A stretch of 64,000 nt of DNA from Trichinella spiralis (Eukaryota > Nematoda > Enoplea > Trichinellida > Trichinellidae), in assembly GCA_000181795.3 (NCBI GenBank), contig CM012955.1, positions 13,484,389-13,548,388 of the forward strand, written 5' to 3'. The notes under the pieces were generated by a model. That model did no database searches. It worked only from the letters and a program-made list of their open reading frames with translations, and was not told the origin of the DNA. The position numbers were made by a program, and so were the translations under genes. Below are positions 17,489-28,544 of the stretch, piece after piece. Positions within the stretch are counted from its first letter, which is position 1, and the number at the start of each line of letters is the position of its first letter.

Positions 17489-20400
17489 TGAACAAAATAA
17501 TACTACTAAAAGAAATAAATCACTTGAGGGGAAATTGAAAATTCTTTTCACGACTACAAACAAATTCTCTCTCTCTCTTTCTCTCTCCAAGCACAATAAT
17601 AATTTAATATAAATTTTGCCCTTTTTGTCAAACGAACAATCCTGATCAAATTCGCGAGCATTAATTAACAAAAGCAACATTAATTGCTATTATTCTTGAT
17701 AAAAGTTGAAAAAAATTGATTTACAAATTTGCAACTCGGTAAATTGAACCAACTAATCAAATCACGTACATACAAATATTATACAGACATCTCGTTGTGC
17801 ACGAATGTATATCTTTATCTTTGATCGGATCATTTTTCATATTTTTATGAAGTGAATAAAAAACCAGAAAGAATATCAATCGTAAAGAAAAGCAACCCCA
17901 AATTATGAAAAATACACTTGTCCAAAAGTGTAATTCAACAGATATTGCGTTCGAAAAAATGAAGAAAAAAAATTGAAGAACAATTCATCAACCATGATGG
18001 ATGGATGGTTTGGATGTTTTTTCAATATGTGAAAATTGAATTTTGAAATATCTCACATTTTGCAAATAAATATGGTTGTTGGCAGCACAGCGACAGCGGT
18101 GACTGAATTCGAAATTGGAATGGAAAAAAATTAATCAGCTAAACGATTATAAATATATGAAAATTATCGTATAAATTCTCTGTCAACAGTAGAGAAAAAT
18201 ACAAACCAACCCAAACCAAGCCGAGTGCAGAAAAGATTATTCAAAGACTGAGAGGGAGGGGGGCATTTTCATAAATGGAAAATTAACGCAAGTAAGTACA
18301 TATGTGTATATATATACATGGCGCACGGGCGTAACGAAGGTAACGGTTCCAACTGAATAAATTACAGGTCGGTTAATTGATCAATAAATTTCGAACACGA
18401 CCAAGCGGAAGATGCGAATCATTTGCACTGTAATGATAAAAAAGAAAAGATATAAAATAAAGTCCCCAAAAACGCAAGCGGGCAATAATGGAAGTGGTAA
18501 TGAATGGACAATTTGGTCAAATGATATCGGCCGTGGGTGGGGTGCGTGCATTTTCACAGCGGACAATTGAATTCCAAAAGTGACAACTATTGTGATTTGA
18601 CCAACAAAGATGACCAAGAACATTAACATCACAATAATAAAACATCAAACTTGGATAAAGATTAATAATGATAATGATAATAAATAAAAATCAATCAACC
18701 AATCAATCAGTACACTTCACCTCAACATTGGAAAAGCAAGCAACAGCACAAGCAGCGTAAGATAAGCGGATAGAAGCAGAAAGCAGCATGGCTGTTTAGG
18801 AGAAAGTAAAGCGCTCGCCCACTTAATGGCACTGGTCCACCGTCAAACAAGCAAAACTTGGGACCAATTTAGCAATTTCCCTTCCGCGTTGCCAACAGCC
18901 GCTACACAGCTGCAAGCGAGATGTCAAAAACCAAACAAGAGATCATCATTCACCAGTGCTGAAAGTGAAAGTTACAAATGCTCATATCAGAACAACAACA
19001 ACAACAACAACAACATTTGAATGGAAAACAATGCTTGACTTATAGACAACAAATCTACACTCCGTAAAGCATGTACGTACTGCAAAAATGCTCCCCAATC
19101 CCATTTTCTATCCTTAACAACAACTAATAAATTATACTGCTTAAAAAAATTAAAATATGCCAAACTTATCCTCAGGTAAAATTTTCTTTTGCAAAATGCA
19201 ATTTCTCCACTTGGTCTAAATTGAATTCAACACCGAAAGGAAAGCAACGCGTGGAATAAATAACATCAGTGACGTCGTCATTATTATTATGATGAAAATT
19301 TTCACGTCAACGAAAACTTCATCACACCAATAAATAAATAAATAAATAAACAAATAAATAACACACGTGCGCGCATGTTGTTCATGCATGGGAATTGAGA
19401 AAACCAACCAAATCAAAAAAATAACAACAACAACATCACGTTATTCCCATTTCCATCATCACTGAGTAGGGTGGTCTGGGATGACAAATTGGCAAGCTTT
19501 TAGCGGCTTGACTTTTAAATTCAAACGAGACAATTTGTCACCGGCTTGCAAACACACAAGTGCAAACGAAAGAGCAGATGCGGCCGGAAATTTTGGACGG
19601 TGGGAAAAAATCTGCCGTTCTCGTCGTCGATTCTGCTTCTCAACATTCTGCGCTTCACGTCCCAAGCTGAGAAGCAGGCAAGCTAACAAACAAAACAAAC
19701 AAGTCGACACAAAACGCCATCGAAACATTCTGAAACGCAATCTCATATTTTCCAAATGGCAACTTATTTCAATTTTTTTCTTCGTCTTTCGCCATTCCAT
19801 GTTTTTTTCTTGTTCTCCTCTCGCCTGCTTTATAAGCAGATCTGTTGTAGTATATTATAAGCAATGATGAAAACGATTGCGTGGAAAAATGTCCATTCAA
19901 TTCCATTTCAATGAACACAATTCTCTTAACACCAATTCATTTAACAAAAAATCATTGCATTATATATTTGGGAAAAAAAGAAGTTATATACGAACAAATG
20001 ATTTCATTTAATAATAATAATCATGCTGATGAAGTTTGGTGAAAATGAACAACAAAGAAAATCAAGTAAAAAATTTTCAAATCATAAAATGAATTGAGCT
20101 GTTTTTCAATGGAAAATGCTTTTTTTCAATCTCAAATTATGCGCAATCGACTTTTTCTCATTCGCGTGACTCACCGTGAACAAGCAAGAAGAACAAATCA
20201 ATCGAACAAACACAAATCTACACCGTAATGCGATGTTACTTTTTGCAAAAATATTACAATTATTATTAGCATCGATGGTTTGACAGGAGATGAGAAATAA
20301 CAAATCTATTCGCTGAATTGAACTGCATCACATACGAAAACAATTTACTCGATTGGTGTAGTTTGAAATTTTTTTTTATACCTTTTGCATCTTCTTTTTA

Positions 20401-22261
20401 TATTCATTTCAAATTAATCACAATTTACAATTTTAATAATAGAAATGAAAAAAAACCTCAGTTTTCTTAAAAAAAATAATTCTGCCCTGAACTGAAAAAG
20501 CATAATAAATAGATATAGATTGGCTTAGGAGTCAGTCAATCGGTCGATATACATGTCCACGCACAAGTATCCACATAACAATGTGAAATCAAAAAAGAAA
20601 TCCCCTCTTATAATGACATTTTTCCTATCATCAATATCATGCATCGATAACTATGGAAAAAATTAAACAGTTGTTTAAATAAAAATGAATACGAAAGTTT
20701 CAAATTTTCGCAGCCCGCGGAGAATTGACGCGTCCGTTTGCACCGTTTCAAAGCGGACACAAATCAAAATTATGCCTTCTCCAAATTTCTCAACTCTGAA
20801 TCATCTCGCATCATTATGACAGAATCGAAAAGTGAAAAGAATAAAAAAAACCATCCATTATTGTCAGTCGAGGATCAACAACGCTAGCGTTGTCTTCGAC
20901 GGATTTACCAGATGCAGAGTCTGTTGGGAAAAGTTTCGAAACCAGTTGGTAAATAAGCGCGATTGATGCCAGTAGCAATGAATGAGAAAAAACAAAACCG
21001 CAAGCCACGAAAGTATACTTCTCTGCTCGACCACAACGAACACCTAATTTTACAATGCCAACCAAAGAGATTACCAAATTGTTCATTGTGCACCACCATT
21101 AACCATAATCAATCAATACCTGCTCATCTAGTTCTTACTGTACAACTATCCTAATTCCATGTTGCAATGTGCAAGTGAAAATGTGAATGATAGGAGAATA
21201 GAAATCTTTGCAATGTGTTCATAATAAATAATACTTTACTAAAGATCAACTCCCTTTTTTGAAACTTCAATGCTATCTTAATGAAGAATTCATTGAAGAA
21301 GGGCTAGTTTATAAATTTAATTACCGATCCTTTACAATAATCAAATTCTTATTTGGATAAATGAAACAACATGCTCACGACTATCAATACCTAATCAAAA
21401 GTAATTTGACGAAAAAGCAAAAAAAGTATTATGTTAAAGCATGTGAAAAAATGCTATATTAAATTTATCGACTTACACACATAAAATGCAAATTCCTCGG
21501 TGAAATGACTTATTCTTGTATATGCGAACAATATACCTAAAAAAACACGAAATTTAGCATTTGCAATAATGCCACTATTTTCGGTTGACCTTGATTGCTT
21601 CTGATGAAATACTTTACTGTCTAGATATAACACTCTTGGAATAAAATTTATCTTTTAAATAAAGTTTAAAAATTTAATAAATGAATTAAAAAATAATACT
21701 ACTGAATTTACAATTACAATTATACTACACTTTATTGAACAATACAAAACATTTTCCACAGACTTATAAATATAAACGAATTGTTAAAATAAAATTTAAA
21801 ACATGAAAACAAAAACAGTATTTTTTAATACCTCAAAATTCTGGTAAAATGAAACAAACTGAATAACGTCGTTTCCCGTTATAATAGACAACAACAAAGA
21901 AAACAGGCCAACGCTGTCAAATAAACGTCAACAAAATTTGTCCACATTCGCTGAATACCCGCCATCCTAATTTACTTTACTGTATTACAGTATGAAGTTC
22001 ATTATCCTATTAAAAAATTACGAACGTTTTATGATAATAAAAAATTAAAATAATTTTCTTAAACAATTACCAAATAAAAAATTAAAAAAGCAAAAAACGA
22101 AACTTATGATTATGAATTACTATATATAGATGAATTTTAAAGTGTAAAGAAAAGGCATGGATCAAAAATTTGAAATTTTGAAATTGTATTTTTAGAGAAT
22201 ACTTCTATGAATTGATTAAAATAGTGCACAATCAGTAAGTGGCATGGTTTTACCGTTAACC

Positions 22262-22645
22262 CTTTGATGGATTGTTGGCGTGTAGCCCACCCCAGGGGGT
22301 TTTCTTTTCGTCGCATTCTGTCAATTTTCATTTTTATAGTACTGTACTCAAGTTTGTAATTTGTTTCACGAATTTTAAAAAACTAAGGCCACACAAAGAA
22401 AAAAAAAGAAAAATGACGATTTTTTAACGAAAAATTTGTCGCATTTTTTGCCAATAAAAGGCTTTAAAATTATTAAAATTGAAAAACTTTGATACCATCA
22501 TGTACAGCATTCTTCGTACTATCCAATAAAACAAATTTCATAAAAATTGAACATACTTCCAGCTTTTTACACGTGCTTTTCTAAAGTGGGGTGGGCCACA
22601 CCCCAACAATCCGACAACGTACCTAACGCCAACAATCCATCAAAG
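22262..22645. mobile_element. 384-bp inverted-repeat (MITE-like) element
   Basis: The left end CTTTGATGGATTGTTGGCG (22262-22280) recurs as its exact reverse complement at 22627-22645. Inside this, the left arm continues GTGTAGCCCACCCCA and the right arm has the matching GTGTGGCCCACCCCA after about 25 extra bases, which contain a second GGATTGTTGG copy. The middle is AT-rich and non-coding. No clear target-site duplication was found at these borders, so the true ends may differ slightly. This is a non-autonomous DNA transposon or a long hairpin; the family is not recognised. Confidence 0.6.
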
Positions 22646-23227
22646 AGCCAAGAAAGCATCTAAAAATGTGTAGTATCGTGTATTTTTGATTTTTTGCATT
22701 ACATTCTTGACACAAAAGTTTTCAAATTGTCAATGTTTTATTGGAAATATTTAATTTTCATTTTAATTCATCACGTAGTAAAAGCAATTTAAGATTTACC
22801 CTGAAATTTCATTGTAAACATTATTGTTAGCGGCAAAACCGTCCTCGCCTGTGAGCTAGTGGATTGCAATTTTTATTCGGCGGTAGGTCAAATCAACAAT
22901 GACCACTTAACAGCAATCCGACTCACGTTCGCTTCTGAACGCGACACAAAGCAGGATAAGCCGGTAGAAACACAGACTTTATTGAACGAACGTGCAACAC
23001 AATAAATGAACGCACACGAAACATGGGAAAGTAGATAAATGAATTTAAAAATAAATTAATTTCATAAAAAAATAAATCATTGTACATTCACTTGACAATT
23101 AATAACGCAATAATCATTAAAAAATATATGCTATTATTCAATTTATATTTTAAAAAATTACAATATTATAAATTATATATAAAGAAATGCGCATGGATGT
23201 ATTTCAAACTCTGCATGTCAAAATAAA
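22646..23227. other. AT-rich DNA with one GC-richer LTR-like patch
   Basis: Most of this interval is featureless. At about 22835-23030 base composition shifts sharply and, on the minus strand, an AATAAA is followed by GTCTGTGTTTC and a terminal-repeat-like stretch. It might be the remnant of a retroelement terminal repeat, but no coding part is attached and the family cannot be given. Confidence 0.3.
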
Positions 23228-23518
23228 TTATCGAATTTGTCCAAAGGAGGTAAAAATCGAAGCCCGAGCATCAGCTAAATCTTCTTCGCGCTGCTTCCTA
23301 TTTTTCTCGATAGCCATTTCCTTCGCCTCGCACTGCTTACAGTGGTGAGATTTGCACAGCATATCTAACACTTTGGTTATTTCCAAAGGATACATATCAC
23401 ACAGAGTGAACTCAATACGACTCAAGGATATGTGAGCGCCCGGAAGCACCGGACAGCCTTTTCCAATCATGCATTTACATTGTTTCTTATCTTTCTTTGC
23501 CTTCTCTTCAGTTGCCAT
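23228..23518 (-). CDS. Small cysteine-rich protein of unknown function (96 aa)
   Basis: I do not recognise this protein. The coding part is one exon from ATG 23518 to TAA at 23228. It has a lysine-rich N-terminus (MATEEKAKKDKKQ), a first cysteine cluster CKCMIGKGCP, a middle hydrophobic/acidic segment (SRIEFTLCDMYPLEITKVLD), a second cluster LCKSHHCKQCEAKE that could bind a metal ion, and a charged helical tail (KNRKQREEDLADARASIF). There is no signal peptide, so it is probably intracellular. Just upstream on the minus strand there is a good donor (ATG|GTAAGT, about 23572) and an acceptor TTGTTTAG, which look like a 41-nt intron in the 5' leader and support a real transcript. The upstream ATG cannot be the start, because after splicing it meets TGA two codons later. 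Confidence 0.55.
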   Translation of the reverse strand: MATEEKAKKDKKQCKCMIGKGCPVLPGAHISLSRIEFTLCDMYPLEITKVLDMLCKSHHCKQCEAKEMAIEKNRKQREEDLADARASIFTSFGQIR

Positions 23519-24448
23519 ATTCACTCCTAAACAACGCATTGTAAACAAGAACAAACATCAGACTTACCATTTGACCTCCTCCAAGAAAAAAAATTAAATT
23601 ACCATGATATATATAAATCAGTAAATAACGACAATGTTACTACAAACAACATGCCGAAATAAGATATAAGTACAACTAAAACTGTTAACTGTACATGCAA
23701 TTTGCAAAGAAGTATTATTAATAAATGAAAAATGTATATAAAGTATTAAACATCACTCCAAAAGCAGAATAAGTTAAAATAAGAATATAAGCTAGGTGCA
23801 CAAAAGTTCCATTTATAAATAAAACAGTATATAGAACAGAAGTTGCAAAAATAAGACAAAAAGAACAACAAATGTGACGTGTAATAATAGTAACAGTGAT
23901 AATAATTTAAAATGCAGATTAATTTATTGGCATACTGTAGTTTATTATAAATCTTTTCTTACTGGCACAAGAGTTTTATTCTTCGATTAATTTAAAGTAT
24001 TATATGAGCAGTGCATAATGTATTGGGGAAGTATTATGTATTATTAGAAACGAAAATCAAAGATATATCAATGTAATACAGTATCCTACAGTAACGTGAC
24101 AATCAAGAGCCAATAATGGGATGCGTTCTTGCATACACATCAATCTAGCAGTAAATCATATTTTCCTTCTGTTGGAAATGAATGTTCTAACTTTACGACA
24201 ATAAATGGCATCTCTGATGACCTGAAAACTTACCATTCAATTATGTAGTGAAAAACAGTTGTAATGTTCATTAAATATTAATATTTTTAATAAGTATTGT
24301 AAAATACAATGTATACTAACAGTCTAAAAATTTCTTGTTAAAACAGTTACACTTCTGATAGCACATACGTATGTGGGAGAGACAACATAGAAAATATTGA
24401 ATATTATAATCAACAAAAACTTTTCTCAGTTATAGAAGTCTTGATAAA
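23519..24448. other. Intergenic, AT-rich
   Basis: This separates the divergent cysteine-rich orphan (-) and PAH gene (+), so it should hold both promoters. Nothing else is identifiable. Confidence 0.4.
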
Positions 24449-26500
24449 ATGAGTAACGTGAAATTACTAAATGCGTTTATAGTTATAACATCGCTTAACT
24501 CATCCTTTACTTTTGCATCTTTGGGATCAAGTCTTTTTCTGAAGTAAGTTAAAAATGCATGTAATAATGAATCATTGACATTTCTGTAATATCAAATGGC
24601 CAATGTATTGTTTTGGACGTAACCAATGGATTAGGTTATTACTTCACAATACTCAAGAAGTGTTGATTATGTGCATGCAGTTTCTGCCATGCGTTTTAAA
24701 TAAATTATCTACATGTATTTCATGTATTATGATTACAAAATTTTATATAAATTCAGTAATCTGCATGAATAATTCTGAAGTATTTAACATATTACTGCTT
24801 ATGTGCACATCATGCATTTTATTTCTTTTTTACATCAGCTGAGATTTTTTTTTAGCTTCAGAGACTGCTTTTCATTCAGATTTTAATATTCAATCAATTT
24901 GGGAAATCATGTGTACAGTATGAAATTTGCAGGTTTAAGGTTTCAATTTGTTTGATTTTAGCATAAGATCGGAAATTTTACCATCATAAAAAACCTTACA
25001 TTGAATATTATGCTAACAAACTGAATTATTTGCAGATAATTCAAGTGTTTTTTCAATCTGTTTCAGATGTTGAAAACATGAGTTGATTGTCACATCTGCT
25101 ACAGTATGTATATGATGCAATTATTTGATTGTTATCGTATCATGATTGAATTTATGATTTTTGTATACTGTTTTATTTTTATCGAAGTGTCAGTAAGACT
25201 TTACACAACAAAAATTTCATTTTATATAATTTCATATATGTTTATGTAAGTTATACATAGTTACGATTTATATACAAACATTGGCGTTGATGCAGGGAAC
25301 ATCCAGTGTGGGAGAGGGGCGGATACAAGGACATAGTGTGTTTCTGAGCTGCAGATAAAACTTTAAAGTCTTCGATCAATATAAACATTGTTTTTGAATA
25401 ATACATTATGGTTTTTAGAACGAATATTGTCGATAATATTGTCTATGTTGCTTATCATATTCTCATTCATCACATGGCAATCATTTAACTAAATGCAAAA
25501 AAACTTGCTGAAACCAGTCATCAATAGTTATTTCAGTGAAAAAAATTATTCAGTGACCACTAGGGGGGGGGGTGGAGGCGGCCGCCCAAATCGTTCCTCC
25601 CCCCTATATTCATGCTGCTGTATACAAATAAGACAGTCATGACACAATATACTATTTCAAGTATATTGCCATTTAGTAATATGCATTCTTGTTTTATGAA
25701 AAACGTTCACGTTTGACAGCACTGCTCATAATACTGACTCCCCTAATGTGTTTTGCAAAATCTTAGAATGTTGGATTGCAGTAATTCAAAGAGTTCCTAC
25801 AGTTTATCTTTCTTGAAAAGGTTCATTATTGAATGATAACCTTTTTAATTTATTTTCATTTTATTTTTAATTTAAAGCCTTTTATTTTATGATATGAAGA
25901 TTACTTGCCTGAATTTGCATTCTCTTATGTACTATTGAAAAATTTTTCAAGGAATGATAATAAACTATATATTTCACTTTAATGATTATACAATTTTAAT
26001 AGGGAGCTTGATGCAGTGAATATTACTGTTGACATGGAAACATTTTATGACTCTTTCAATATTGCTATGGATATAGATGAAACTGTAACGTTAGACAAAG
26101 TGCAAAATTACATACAGAACGTTCACCTGCAGTTTTGGCATTCACCTCACATATTTATGCAGTTTCAACATTTTTTAAAACTATTTTACACACAACAGTA
26201 TGGAAATAAAATGTGAGTAATACATTTCAATATGATTTATGTTTTATTTGGTTTTTAGACTCTCAGCCTTTAATTTCGCTAAGCAACTGCTAGCAATGTT
26301 TATGGGATATCCGTTTTTGACAGCTGGAATACCTGATTTGTTGCCGAAAGGATATCAACTACATGAAACAGAAAAGTATATTTTTTTCATATATCCTAAC
26401 GGTCAGATACAGCCTATTTCAAAGGTATGACAACATACTGAGCGTATCTTTTTCAGAAGATTAATAAAAATACTTTTAGAAATATATTGTGGATCCATAA
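24449..26500 (+). CDS. Single PAH-domain protein (Sin3 paired amphipathic helix type), 163 aa
   Basis: PAH domains are four-helix bundles by which Sin3 corepressors bind transcription factors. Four exons (24449-24543, 26003-26212, 26259-26424, 26480-26500) keep frame at every junction and sum to 164 codons. Exons 2-3 encode LDKVQNYIQNVHLQFWHSP, HIFMQFQHFLKLFY, NFAKQLLAMFMGYPFLTAGI and PDLLPKGYQLHETE. These align with Sin3 PAH1 [52 protein letters not shown] and PGYKIEVQ, including the characteristic LFxGHPxLIxGFxxFLPxGY core. The tail YPNGQIQPISK resembles the sequence after PAH1 in Sin3A. No other Sin3 region (HID, PAH2-4) follows before the stop. Exon 1 encodes a hydrophobic N-terminus (LLNAFIVITSL), odd for a nuclear protein. 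A TTTTCTCAG acceptor lies 19 nt before the ATG. The tiny last exon is the least certain part; reading on without that splice ends one residue later at TGA 26428. Confidence 0.72.
25300..25612. mobile_element. Possible hAT-like non-autonomous element in the first PAH-gene intron
   Basis: Inside the 1.46-kb intron 24544-26002 two GC-rich ends face each other. GAGGGGCGGATACAAGG lies near 25301-25320, and near 25560-25610 there is a run of nine G then GGCGGCCGCCCAAATCG and CCTCCCCCCTATATTCATG. hAT termini in many animals begin CAGGGGCGGATCCAGG and carry G-runs of this kind. The ends match each other only loosely and no 8-bp target duplication is clear. Confidence 0.3.
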
Positions 26501-27608
26501 GATTTAACAAAATCAAAGCAACATGAAGAATACATCTTGATAAAAATGAGACACAAATTAACAAGTGTGAAGTTTATTCTCAAAGAGTATGATTCGTACA
26601 TTAATAAAAAAAATCTTAAATCAATACAGCTGGTTGCTTATACACTAAAATTAAAGACGCCTTACTATTCAGAATAGAAAACTGCAATGTTAACAAATAA
26701 AGCTGAAAAATAATAAACGAAATAAAAAAGTTGTTTCAAGTAGTTAATCTGACATCCGCTTAGCGAAGAGTTATTTCGCTTACCATGTTCTCCACCCCAT
26801 CGGTAGATATTAATACCGACATAAATATCAACATCAGTTCCGAGCTCTGTGACGCAGTCCAGCAAAAGTTCACATCATAACCAACGTCATCCAGCGACCT
26901 CAGGCAACAACGCGTCGATCGCGAAAGACGACCAATCGGTGCAACGGCGAATTCGCATACGCAAGGAAAGTCGTCACTCCCTGAAACAGCAAACGTGAAC
27001 ACAGATTCCCTTTAAGAAGGACGACATGGAGTGAATCGAAATTCATATTATGATTGATACCTAATAATCAATAGTACGATGCACTACGGCAGTTGTTGAC
27101 ATGATAAATATTTTTATTTATTTATTTTTATTTGTCATAAATATTCCGAGTTGAAAGATTTAAATTTTTGAATGATCACGTAGTAAATTGTAATAGTTAA
27201 AGTCAAATTTGAAATTGACGAAGTTGTGTCGAAGAATGCAGTACGTAATCGTTGTACAGCACATTTTCTTTCAAAACAGAATGTCGGGTTTTTGTAAAAT
27301 TTGAATTTATTCAAATAAATAATTCACAACGACTGCAGATGCTTTGCTTGTGTTTGTGAGTTCCTATATATGTCTATATTAATTAATTAATATATATATT
27401 CAAATTGGGGACAGTGGAAAAGAGAAAGAGGAAGGGCGAGTTAGAAAAATCATGATACTTTTGGAAGAAAAAGATGTATTCAGTTTGGTATTAAAAAGCA
27501 TGTTGCGCAGTACAGTGCAGCGTAAAAGCAAAATTAACATGAACATTGTAAATTAATTTATTATAAAAAATTTTTGTCATCATCACTGTTATATTATTAC
27601 AAAGAAAA
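26501..27608. other. Intergenic between PAH gene and kinase gene
   Basis: This is the 3' flank of both convergent genes. It is mostly AT-rich. A GC-richer island at about 26760-27010 has, on the minus strand, an acceptor-like TTTGCTGTTTCAG and a donor-like ATG|GTAAGC bounding about 210 bases that are open in one frame. No family is recognised. Confidence 0.4.
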
Positions 27609-28457
27609 TTAGTCTAAATTAGAAATTAGTCTGAACTTATCTTTGAACCATTCATAATCAATGCTATCTTTATATGTAAGAGACAGCAGCTTCCTGTAAA
27701 TCTGGTAAGCAGCTTCTGGTTTCCTACCAATCAACATCTCTGGTGTCATATTCCATTTTTTCATTGCCACAACTTCTTCATCATCATCTCCTGCCCATGG
27801 CAGTTCTCCAGAGCTGATTTCCAAGAAAGTATAAAACATACTCAAAAGGTCGTCGTGACGACCATATGGCTCTCTTTTGTGCACATTTGGAGAGGCATAT
27901 CTCAAAGTGCCTACAAAGCGAATTTTGCTTTTTTTTTCTAATTCATCATTATTTTCTATTTTTTTAGCAACTCCAAAATCTATAATGCAAATGCGGGGCA
28001 GATTTGCAGCATTTTTCAATACGAAATTTCCGGGCTTTACATCCCGGTGTAAATAACCCGCATTGTGGACTTCTTCCAATGCTTCAACAAAATTGTAGCC
28101 AAACTCTGCCGCCACTGGTAAGGGAAATTTGTTTCCTGGTGCACGTTGTAGCAGGTTGAGCACACTTTCACCGGCAACTTCCATCAGCAGATAATTGTAA
28201 TTATTCTCATCGCCAGATCCTAGATATTGCAATACATGACTATTTCCTTGCATGTTCTTCAATATTTCAGCCTCTTTTTGAACTGTCGAAAAATTTCTTC
28301 TCTTTACTTCAATTTTGATTGCTACTTGGATTTTATTTTTGCAATCATATGCCTCATATACCGCACCGAATCCGCCATCGCCCAACTTTTTGATGATTTC
28401 AAAACGTTGGAAAAGACGTGTTTTCGTTTTCAGATTTCTCACGTTGCCGCCATCCAT
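27609..28457 (-). CDS. CK1/TTBK-type protein kinase, intronless (282 aa)
   Basis: A serine/threonine kinase of the casein kinase 1 / tau-tubulin kinase group, which is greatly expanded in nematodes and often testis-expressed. One exon holds the whole catalytic domain. It contains the glycine loop KKLGDGGFGAVYEA, the lysine VAIKIE, the catalytic loop YLHRDVKPGNFVL, the metal-binding IIDFGVAKK, the activation segment FVGTLRYASPNVHKREPYGR and HDDLLSMFYTFLEISSGELP with W following. All key residues (VAIK Lys, HRD Asp, DFG Asp) are present, so it should be active. I choose ATG 28457 (MDGGNVRN), a usual distance before the glycine loop; an upstream in-frame ATG at 28544 would add 29 hydrophobic/basic residues. 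No C-terminal extension follows the kinase domain, unlike vertebrate TTBK1/2. The lack of introns, while neighbouring genes have many, fits retroposition. Confidence 0.9.
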   Translation of the reverse strand: MDGGNVRNLKTKTRLFQRFEIIKKLGDGGFGAVYEAYDCKNKIQVAIKIEVKRRNFSTVQKEAEILKNMQGNSHVLQYLGSGDENNYNYLLMEVAGESVLNLLQRAPGNKFPLPVAAEFGYNFVEALEEVHNAGYLHRDVKPGNFVLKNAANLPRICIIDFGVAKKIENNDELEKKSKIRFVGTLRYASPNVHKREPYGRHDDLLSMFYTFLEISSGELPWAGDDDEEVVAMKKWNMTPEMLIGRKPEAAYQIYRKLLSLTYKDSIDYEWFKDKFRLISNLD

Positions 28458-28544
28458 GTTGAACAGTTTGTTGAAATGAATCCAAATTTTTATATGAAGC
28501 TTCACATTAATAAGTTCTGCTTTTAAAGTTTCCATTTTAAACAT

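Larger units (their letters stand above)
15760..22261. other. Long AT-rich gene-poor region
   Basis: This 6.5-kb stretch lies upstream of the NDRG gene. It contains (AT)n tracts at about 16648-16680 and 17463-17488, a (CT)n tract near 17566-17588, (AAC)n at about 18992-19015 and an (AAAT)n tract near 19330. Slightly GC-richer patches at 17000-17250, 19480-19800 and 20700-21000 carry short open frames on both strands. None shows a recognisable domain together with splice sites. The region may include NDRG promoter or 5' UTR elements. Confidence 0.5.

Noticed and set aside
19459-19746. Minus-strand open frame beginning MRLRFRMFRWRFVSTCLF with a signal-peptide-like hydrophobic stretch and basic residues after it
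   Set aside because: Both strands are open here, there is no splice support, and low-complexity residues (Arg, Leu, Cys) dominate. A secreted peptide cannot be excluded, but nothing beyond the open frame supports it.
20814-21086. Minus-strand frame with a hydrophobic segment and KLFPTDSASGKSVEDNASVV tail
   Set aside because: The tail looks coding-like, but no acceptor, donor or family match was found.
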